Source: Tsuneonella amylolytica | Lineage (GTDB): Bacteria > Pseudomonadota > Alphaproteobacteria > Sphingomonadales > Sphingomonadaceae | Direction of reading: 5' to 3' | NCBI RefSeq assembly: GCF_003626915.1 | Contig: NZ_CP032570.1 | Coordinates: 930,001-994,000, forward strand | Length of the DNA stretch: 64,000 nucleotides | Part shown: piece after piece, positions 54,542 to 61,464 of the stretch | Layout: every line of letters starts with the position of its first letter | How positions within the stretch are numbered: the stretch's first letter is position 1 | Translations under genes and position numbers: made by a program | The notes under the pieces: generated by a model | Seen by the model: the letters and a program-made list of their open reading frames with translations, nothing else | What the model was told of the DNA's origin: nothing | Databases searched by the model: none

Positions 54542-57280
54542 ATGTCCATCTCGCTGCGGCTGGCCGGTGCGCTGCTGATCACCAGTGCGCTGACCGCGCC
54601 CGAACTCGCGCTCGCCCAGAGCCAGACCGACGCTTCGCCCGCGCCGACCCCGCCGACCGGCGAGGACGTCGCCGAGCCGCAGCCTGAAACGGACATTCCC
54701 AACGAGCCGGGCCCCGACCAGGCGGCGCAGGAGGAAACGGAAGTTTCGGTTCCCGGCGGCGCAGGCGCGATCATCGTCACCGGCCGCCGCGACCGCAATG
54801 TCGCGCGCAGTTCGGACCAGGTGGTCTCCGTACTCGGGACCGCAGAGATCGCCCGGACCGGCGAAGGCAACATCGCCGGCGCCCTGTCGCGGGTGACCGG
54901 CCTTTCCGTGGTCGGGAACGGGTTCGTCTATGTCCGCGGCCTCGGCGATCGGTACAGCCTGGCGCTGCTCAACGGTAGCCCGCTGCCCAGCCCCGAGCCG
55001 CTGAAGCGCGTCGTCCCGCTCGACCTGTTCCCGACCGGCGTGGTTTCGTCGTCGCTCGTGCAGAAGAGCTATTCGGCAAACTACCCCGGCGAATTCGGCG
55101 GCGGCGTCATCAACCTCACCACCAAGACCACACCCGACGAGCCGTTCCTGTCGATCGGGTTCGGCGTTTCGGGAGATACCGAGACGACGTTCAACCTCGG
55201 CTACACCTACTACGGCAGCAAGACCGACTGGCTCGGCTACGACAACGGCAGCCGCGATGCACCGCCGGCGTTGCAGAACTATTTCGACAGCGGACTGCTG
55301 ATCGGCACCGACCCCGTCGATTCGACCGCGATCGCGCGCGAGCTGGTCAATTTCCGCAACGGTGTGGTCCAGCGCGACTATTCGACGATGCCCAACTTCT
55401 CGGGGAGCCTGTCGGCCGGGAAGACGTTCGCGCTGGGCAGCGTGGACCTCGGCGTCATCGCGGCGGCGGGCTACAGCAACAAGTGGCTGACCAAGGACAT
55501 CGTCCAGCAGGCTTCGCAGAGCGCCGACCTGTCGAGCCTCGAAAAGGACTTCCGCAGCGTCAACACCGACCAGCGGATCCTCGTCAACGGCCTGTTCGGG
55601 CTCGGCCTCGAATTCGGCGACAACAAGCTGCGGTGGACGAACGTCTATATCCACGACACCGTCAAGAAGGCCTCGCTCGCGCTGGGGCAGAAGCCGGCGC
55701 AGAACGGCGGGACCGATTTCCTGCAGCAGCGCACCGCATTCTACGAGCGCCAGCTGATCGACACCCAGCTGACCGGCGAATTCCGCATCGCGCAGGACGT
55801 GACCGCCGAATTGCGCGGCACTTACGCCAACACCAAGCGCAAGGCGCCGGGCGAACTGACGTTCGAATACGTCCGCACGAATTCCGCCGCCGACCCGTTC
55901 GGCGCGTTCTTCGTGAACCGCCTCAACAACGGCAACGGCGGCAACGGCGGCATCACCTTTTCCGATCTAAACGAGGACCTGTGGGCTGGCGGGGCGGACG
56001 TGACCTGGCGGGTCATGCCCCCGCTCGCCTTCACGGCGGGCGGCGCATATTCGAAGACCGACCGGTTCAGCTCGCGGCGCGATTTTCTGATCCTTGCGCC
56101 CAACACGTTCCAAGGCAGCACGCAGGCGGTGAGCGCCATCGGTCTGCTCCGCCCCGACCTCCTTCTCGGTCCGAACATCGTCGACGCTGTGGGTATCGGA
56201 CTGATCGAGACCGACCCCGGCACGCCCGCTTTCGACGCGGGGCTGGAAATCAAGGCCGGCTACCTCAAGGGCAACTGGGCGATCGGCGACATTTCGATCG
56301 ACGCAGGCGTGCGGTACGAGGACGCGACCCTCACGACCTCGCCGGTGCAGGTCTTCACCTCGGTCCCGCCTTCGGTTCCGCCGACCTCGCAGCAGAACGC
56401 CTACTGGCTGCCTGCAGCGACGGTAACCTGGGACATCGGCGGCGGCAGGCAGGTGCGCCTCAACGCCTCGAAGACCATCGCCCGCCCGCAGTTCCGCGAA
56501 CTCATCGCGCAGCCATATTACGATCCCGACAGCAATCGGCCCTATCGCGGCAACCCGCTTCTGGTCGACAGCCACCTGTACAATGCCGAGGCGCGGTTCG
56601 AATGGTACTTCGCCCCCGAACAGCGGGTATCGCTGGCGGGCTTCTACAAGAAGATCGACAACCCGATCGAGGCGTTCGTCACCGGGATCGACTTGCTCAC
56701 GAGCTACGCCAACGCGCCTTCGGCCAGCCTCTACGGCGCCGAATTCGAACTGGTGAAATACACGCCGCTCAGCGGCCTCGGCGGCGGCTTCTTCGCTCCT
56801 CGCCGCCTGGTCGGCATCGTGAACTACACCTACACCCAGTCCGAACTGTCGGTCGGTGCGAATGACAGCGTGGCCGTCTTCGGCGCGGCATCGACCATTG
56901 CCACCGACTACTTCCGCGATGGCTCGCCGCTCACCGGACAGTCGGATCACATCGTCAATCTGCAACTCGGTCTCGAGAACGAGGATCGCCTGTCGCAGCA
57001 GACCCTGCTGCTGTCCTACGCCAGCGACCGCGTGGTCAGCCGCGGCCTCAACGGCTCGCCGCCCCAGCCCGACGTGATCGAAAGTCCCGGCCTGCAGCTG
57101 GACTTCGTGTGGCGCGAAGGGTTCAGCCTGCTGGGCGCCGAACTGGAAGCCAAGTTCGAAGCGCGCAACATCTTCGGCCGCGGCCACCGAGAATTTCAGC
57201 GGGCCGGCGAAAACCAAATCGAGATCAACACGTATGACGTGGGTACGACGCTGGCCGCATCGGTCGGCCTCAAGTTCTGA
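54542..57280 (+). CDS. TonB-dependent receptor, partner of the surface lipoprotein
   Basis: 912 residues: signal peptide (SISLRLAGALLITSALTAPELALAQ), a ~45-residue Pro/Glu-rich spacer, then plug starting AIIVTGRRDRNVARSS. ALSRVTGLSVVGNGFVYVRGLGDRYSLALLNG and YSANYPGEFGGGVINLTTK are the signature of the proteobacterial Oar-like/metal or organic-phosphate-associated receptor subfamily. The barrel ends LAASVGLKF. Located 91 bp after the lipoprotein gene, in a likely operon, with a terminator right after it. Ligand unknown. Confidence 0.9.
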   Translation: MSISLRLAGALLITSALTAPELALAQSQTDASPAPTPPTGEDVAEPQPETDIPNEPGPDQAAQEETEVSVPGGAGAIIVTGRRDRNVARSSDQVVSVLGTAEIARTGEGNIAGALSRVTGLSVVGNGFVYVRGLGDRYSLALLNGSPLPSPEPLKRVVPLDLFPTGVVSSSLVQKSYSANYPGEFGGGVINLTTKTTPDEPFLSIGFGVSGDTETTFNLGYTYYGSKTDWLGYDNGSRDAPPALQNYFDSGLLIGTDPVDSTAIARELVNFRNGVVQRDYSTMPNFSGSLSAGKTFALGSVDLGVIAAAGYSNKWLTKDIVQQASQSADLSSLEKDFRSVNTDQRILVNGLFGLGLEFGDNKLRWTNVYIHDTVKKASLALGQKPAQNGGTDFLQQRTAFYERQLIDTQLTGEFRIAQDVTAELRGTYANTKRKAPGELTFEYVRTNSAADPFGAFFVNRLNNGNGGNGGITFSDLNEDLWAGGADVTWRVMPPLAFTAGGAYSKTDRFSSRRDFLILAPNTFQGSTQAVSAIGLLRPDLLLGPNIVDAVGIGLIETDPGTPAFDAGLEIKAGYLKGNWAIGDISIDAGVRYEDATLTTSPVQVFTSVPPSVPPTSQQNAYWLPAATVTWDIGGGRQVRLNASKTIARPQFRELIAQPYYDPDSNRPYRGNPLLVDSHLYNAEARFEWYFAPEQRVSLAGFYKKIDNPIEAFVTGIDLLTSYANAPSASLYGAEFELVKYTPLSGLGGGFFAPRRLVGIVNYTYTQSELSVGANDSVAVFGAASTIATDYFRDGSPLTGQSDHIVNLQLGLENEDRLSQQTLLLSYASDRVVSRGLNGSPPQPDVIESPGLQLDFVWREGFSLLGAELEAKFEARNIFGRGHREFQRAGENQIEINTYDVGTTLAASVGLKF

Positions 57281-57302
57281 TCTAACCGGGCAACCACCCT
57301 TG

Positions 57303-57339
57303 GGGGCCGTCCACCGATACGGTGACGGCCCCTTTTTTT
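57303..57339 (+). terminator. Strong rho-independent terminator after lipoprotein-TonB receptor operon
   Basis: GGGGCCGTCCACCG pairs with CGGTGACGGCCCC (loop ATA, one mismatch) and is followed by seven T. It sits between convergent genes, 23 bp after the receptor stop. Confidence 0.92.
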
Positions 57340-57347
57340 GGCCCGGT

Positions 57348-58022
57348 TCAGTCGAGATCGAAGACGTAGCCGAGCGAGCGCACGGTGCGCAGCGCCTCGC
57401 CCGCCCCGGACGCTTTCAGCGCGCGACGCAGGCGCCCGACCCACACGTCGACCGTACGCGCGTCGATCGGCGGTTCCTGCTTGCCGAGACCTGCGATCAG
57501 TTCCTCGCGCGTGAGCACGCGGTTCGCGTTTTCCGCGAAGTAGCGCAGCAGGCGAAATTCGTTCGGCGGCAGTACCATGGGCCTGCCCTGCCAGCGCGCC
57601 TGCAACGCGCGCAGGTCGATGGACAGCGCGCCGAAATCGAGGCGCCCCGGTGCATGCCGCTGGCTGCTGCCGGGTTCGACGGCCATCACCCGGTCGAGAA
57701 CGCGGGTGCGGTCGAGCGGACCCAAGATGTAATCGTCAGCCCCGGCCTTCAGCGCCCGGCGGCGATCGTCGGCATCGTCTTCTTCCAACACCATTGTGAT
57801 GTGGGCTTCGGCGGTGCGCGGATCGGCGCGCAGGCGGCGGCACATCTCCAGCCCGGCGAGGTCGTCCATGACCCAGTCGACGAAAGCCCACACCGGCCCT
57901 TCGACGAGCCGCTTCGGACCACCTGGGGAAAGGTGCGCGAAGGCGAACCGTCGCCCGTCGTGGACGAAGTCGTCCATTGCTTCCGCGTTCCGGTCGGTGA
58001 GAAAGATATTGACCACGTCCAT
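57348..58022 (-). CDS. OmpR/PhoB-type winged-helix regulator with degenerate receiver
   Basis: 224 residues. The C-terminal winged helix (about 126-222) is intact: LPPNEFRLLRYFAENANRVLTREELI, DARTVDVWVGRLRRAL, LRTVRSLGYVFDLD, as in OmpR/PhoB. The N-terminal receiver is altered: Asp49 could serve as acceptor (AFVDWVMDDLAGLEM), but the acidic pair is reduced to one Asp. The switch Ser/Thr is replaced (ITMVLEEDD) and the invariant Lys is missing (DYILGPLD instead of a KP). It may work without phosphorylation. No histidine kinase gene is adjacent. It follows the lipoprotein-TonB operon on the opposite strand and could act on the PhoB-like repeats upstream, which is inference. Confidence 0.86.
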   Translation of the reverse strand: MDVVNIFLTDRNAEAMDDFVHDGRRFAFAHLSPGGPKRLVEGPVWAFVDWVMDDLAGLEMCRRLRADPRTAEAHITMVLEEDDADDRRRALKAGADDYILGPLDRTRVLDRVMAVEPGSSQRHAPGRLDFGALSIDLRALQARWQGRPMVLPPNEFRLLRYFAENANRVLTREELIAGLGKQEPPIDARTVDVWVGRLRRALKASGAGEALRTVRSLGYVFDLD

Positions 58023-58080
58023 GTCGCCCCGCGCACGTTGTACCGCCGCGGAATGCCGCGCCGATATGACGGGCGCGTGA

Positions 58081-60606
58081 CTATGTTACGGAGGTCGGCA
58101 GACTTTCCTGCGGCGTGCGGAGCTGGCGGTTGTAGAACCAGCCGATGCCGATGAGGCTGAAGCCGAGCGCCATGAACGAGGCGATCCGCGAGAGCCCTTC
58201 CAGTCCCGCCGCGTCGACGAGGAACACCTTCAGCACCGCGATCACCATCAGCACGAGGCTCCCGATCCGCCAGCTGCGGCTCCCCGTGCGGGCACCCCAT
58301 GCAAGGAATGCTGCCGCGAGCACGATACCGGCGAGCGAACGCAGCAGGTCTTCGGACTGGCTGACCGGTCCGGTCGCGAGGAGCGAGCCGGCAAAGGCCT
58401 GGCGCAGTTCGGAAAGCGTAAAGAGTGCGGCCAAGAGGACGATCCCCGCCTGTATCGCCCAGCGCGGCCACGCGGCCCGAGCCGGCAGCAGCTTCGCGGC
58501 AAGCCACAACGCGGCGAAGCCTGCCGCGTACATCGGCAGCAAGGCGTTGGTGAGCGGCAGGGGGCCGACCGCCTGCATGCTCCACAGCGGGTTGTGCAGG
58601 ACCAGCGCGAACCATGCGAAATGCGCCGTCGCCAGAATGGCGGCGATAGCGGCGACGCGGCCCCAGCCCCGCTTAAGCGCCAGCCAACCTAGCCCGAGCA
58701 GAAGCCCTTCCCAGACGGCTCTCTCAAGTACGCCGGTCGCGACGAAATCGGTACCGGCCATCGCCGCGAAGGCGTGCCGGTAGATCGTATGCGCCGCGAT
58801 CGCGGTCACTGCGACGGCGCTCGCGCCCAAGAGCCGGCGAACCCAGTTCGTCTGCGGCGGGGCGAGCAGGCGCCAGGCCCCCAGTGCGACGGCCGCCGGT
58901 GCCGCGTTGAGGAAGACCGCGCGCACGGTCGGCATCCCGGTCATTGCCATCGGCATTCCGCCGATCGCCTGGAGGCCCGCCTCGGCCCAGCGCACAGCCG
59001 GACCGATCGCCCACAGCGCGGCGAGGCAGGCAAACATTGCCAACGCACCTGCGAACGTCGCCGACCGCCACGCCGCCGCCAGCGCGAGCAGGCCTGCGGC
59101 CCAAGCCATCGCCTGGAGCGGCAATACCTGCGCGAGCGCCGCGTAGGCGATAAGCGCCGCTGCCGCCTGGGCCGCCCAGATCGAGCGGACGCCGGCGCCG
59201 TTGCCAGCCCGCCCCGCCCAGTGCGACACCAGCGCGGGGAGCACCGCGACGCCCGCCAGCGCCAGCGCGACGACGACCTGCGGCGCTCCTCGCGGAAACG
59301 AGACGAAATGCCAGTGAACCGCCAGCGCGAGGCCGAGGGCCACCCCCGCGGCCTGGGCGACATCGAGCCGAAACCCGGTCCCGCGCCACAGCCGCGCGAG
59401 CGGCGGAAGAGCGAATATCGCGGCGATGGCCGCGGCCACCGACGCGAAGAACCAAGGTGTTGGTCCGGTCCATACGAGCAGCAGCAGGATCACGATCGTC
59501 GCCGCCACCGCACCGCCTTCGCGCATCGCCGGCATTCGCCAGCCGAACCACGCAAGGGCGGCACCGAGCAGGAGGTACAGTCCCCATTCGAGCGGGCCGA
59601 ACCCGCCCTGCGCCACGAGAACCGCCAGTTGCAGCGCGGCAATCCCGGTCGCGGCCACCCGTCCCCAGCGGTAGAAACCGTTCGCGCCGCCGAGAAACGC
59701 CGGCAGGACACCGCCGAGCAATGCCAGGAACGCCCCGAGCATGACGATGTCGCCCTGCCCGTTCGCCGCGGCCTCCAGCACCAGCAGCGCGCCCCAACCC
59801 AGCGCGCCCGCGAGCGCCGCGGCGCCCAGCCATGCACGGCCCTGCCGGTTGCCGGCCCAGCCGATCCCCACCGTGACCATCGCGAGATAGATCGTGAGAA
59901 GCGGAAGGTTCGCATTCTCGCTCGCGACCAGTGCCGGGGCTGCGAAGCCTCCGACGAGGGCGAGCACCGCACTCGGCAACCCGAAACGGAACGACAGGCC
60001 GATCGCCGCGGCAGTGACCGCCATCAGCCCGACGAACGCCGCCCCGGCAGTTATCAAACCGTACGTACTGCCCGCGAGGTAGAACGCGGCGTACAGCGTC
60101 GCCAGCCCCGCGCCCGCCAGCGCCTGTGCCACGCGCGGGTCCGCAACCCGCTCGCGCCAGCGATAGGCGGCCTCGGCCCCGGCGATGAGGGCAATGCCGA
60201 AGAGCCCGGCCAGCACGACCCGGACCGGCGGCGTCAGCAGGCCCGCGTCGATCGACCAGCGCACGAGGAAGAACCCAGCCACCGCCAGTGTGACGCCGCC
60301 CGCCCAGATCGGCAGCATCCGGCCGAAGAGATCCTCGAAATCGAACGAGCGCTTGCGGTGCGGCGTTTCCTCGACTGCGACCGGCGCCACGGTCGCATCT
60401 TCGGGGGGAGCGGGGTCTGGGTCCTGCGACGATGCAACCAGCGGAACCGACGGGCGCATCGCGGGCGCAGGCGGTGCATCGGCGGCGGGTGTTTGCGGCG
60501 CAATCAGACCGCTTCTGAGCCGCGCGACCTCGCTCTCCAGTGCGTCGACCTTGCGCCAGAGCCAGGCAACGCCGCCGAACAGCAGGAAGAAGGCGGCATA
60601 TTCCAT
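58081..60606 (-). CDS. DUF2339-family multi-pass membrane protein
   Basis: 841 residues with over 20 hydrophobic segments after a short coiled-coil-like N-terminal part (VDALESEVARLRSG) and a Pro/Ala-rich linker (about 36-90). Family motif LFGRMLPIWAGGVTLAVAGFFLVRW starts the membrane region. DUF2339 proteins are widespread in Proteobacteria but have no assigned function. It is separated by 58 bp from the regulator gene downstream on the same strand and is divergent from the Crp/Fnr-type gene (81 bp). Confidence 0.85.
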   Translation of the reverse strand: MEYAAFFLLFGGVAWLWRKVDALESEVARLRSGLIAPQTPAADAPPAPAMRPSVPLVASSQDPDPAPPEDATVAPVAVEETPHRKRSFDFEDLFGRMLPIWAGGVTLAVAGFFLVRWSIDAGLLTPPVRVVLAGLFGIALIAGAEAAYRWRERVADPRVAQALAGAGLATLYAAFYLAGSTYGLITAGAAFVGLMAVTAAAIGLSFRFGLPSAVLALVGGFAAPALVASENANLPLLTIYLAMVTVGIGWAGNRQGRAWLGAAALAGALGWGALLVLEAAANGQGDIVMLGAFLALLGGVLPAFLGGANGFYRWGRVAATGIAALQLAVLVAQGGFGPLEWGLYLLLGAALAWFGWRMPAMREGGAVAATIVILLLLVWTGPTPWFFASVAAAIAAIFALPPLARLWRGTGFRLDVAQAAGVALGLALAVHWHFVSFPRGAPQVVVALALAGVAVLPALVSHWAGRAGNGAGVRSIWAAQAAAALIAYAALAQVLPLQAMAWAAGLLALAAAWRSATFAGALAMFACLAALWAIGPAVRWAEAGLQAIGGMPMAMTGMPTVRAVFLNAAPAAVALGAWRLLAPPQTNWVRRLLGASAVAVTAIAAHTIYRHAFAAMAGTDFVATGVLERAVWEGLLLGLGWLALKRGWGRVAAIAAILATAHFAWFALVLHNPLWSMQAVGPLPLTNALLPMYAAGFAALWLAAKLLPARAAWPRWAIQAGIVLLAALFTLSELRQAFAGSLLATGPVSQSEDLLRSLAGIVLAAAFLAWGARTGSRSWRIGSLVLMVIAVLKVFLVDAAGLEGLSRIASFMALGFSLIGIGWFYNRQLRTPQESLPTSVT

Positions 60607-60686
60607 CGCGCTCCAGCGTCTACGTCGAGCCCCGAAATATCAAGCGTTGCCGGAACCGAATCCCCGCCCCGATCACTGCAGCCAGA

Positions 60687-61454
60687 GTGGTGGACGACAT
60701 CGAACGCTATCCCCTGACGGGGCGCTTCCTGATGGGGCGGTCGCGCCACGCCATGCGCGAGCGCGAAAAGGACCTGCTCGAAGCCGCGATCGAGCGGGTC
60801 GCCGATTACGAAAAAACCCACACCGTCGTGGCCCGCGGCGAACTCACCGATCGCAGCACGATGCTGATCGAAGGCTATATCCTGCGCACGATCGAGGAGA
60901 ACGATCATCGCTACGTCGTCGGCATCCAGGTGCCGGGCGATTTCGTCGATCTCCATGCCTATGCGCTGAAGCGGCTCGATCACGATGTCGTGACGATCGG
61001 CCCGACGAAGGTCGGCTACGTGAGCCACGACACGATCGGCCGCATCCACGAAACCGAACCGCACCTGTCGCGCCTGTTCTGGAATTCCACGCTGCTCGAT
61101 GCGGCGATCCACCGCCAATGGACCCTGAAGCTGGAGCAGCTGAAAGCCAGCCGCCGGGTGGCGCACCGGTTATCCGAGCTGTGGTACCGGCTCGAGATGG
61201 TCGGCCTCGCCCGCCCGACCGGCTTCCGCACCCCGCTGACGCAGGTGGACCTTGCCGACATGTGCGGCACCACCTCGATCCACATGAACCGCGCGTTGGG
61301 CGAACTGCGCCGCAAGGGCATCGCCGAATTTCGGCGCGGCACCGTGATGACGCGCGACCGCCATGCTCTCGAGATGCACGGGGATTTCGATCCCGCCTAT
61401 CTCTACGGCAACGGTCTGCTGCGCGTCGGCCACGAACTGGACGCGACCGACTGA
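60687..61454 (+). CDS. Crp/Fnr-family transcriptional regulator
   Basis: 255 residues. An N-terminal cyclic-nucleotide-binding-like sensor (about 10-130, with STMLIEGYILRTIEENDHRYVVGIQVPGDFVDL) is followed by a C-terminal HTH_Crp region (about 155-230: FRTPLTQVDLADMCGTTSIHMNR). No cysteine cluster of the oxygen-sensing FNR type is present, and the only cysteine is in the DNA-binding region. So it is not an iron-sulfur FNR; the effector is unknown. The start may be either of two adjacent GTG codons (60687, 60690). It ends 10 bp from the convergent ppc gene. Confidence 0.86.
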   Translation: MVDDIERYPLTGRFLMGRSRHAMREREKDLLEAAIERVADYEKTHTVVARGELTDRSTMLIEGYILRTIEENDHRYVVGIQVPGDFVDLHAYALKRLDHDVVTIGPTKVGYVSHDTIGRIHETEPHLSRLFWNSTLLDAAIHRQWTLKLEQLKASRRVAHRLSELWYRLEMVGLARPTGFRTPLTQVDLADMCGTTSIHMNRALGELRRKGIAEFRRGTVMTRDRHALEMHGDFDPAYLYGNGLLRVGHELDATD

Positions 61455-61464
61455 GCCAACGGCT

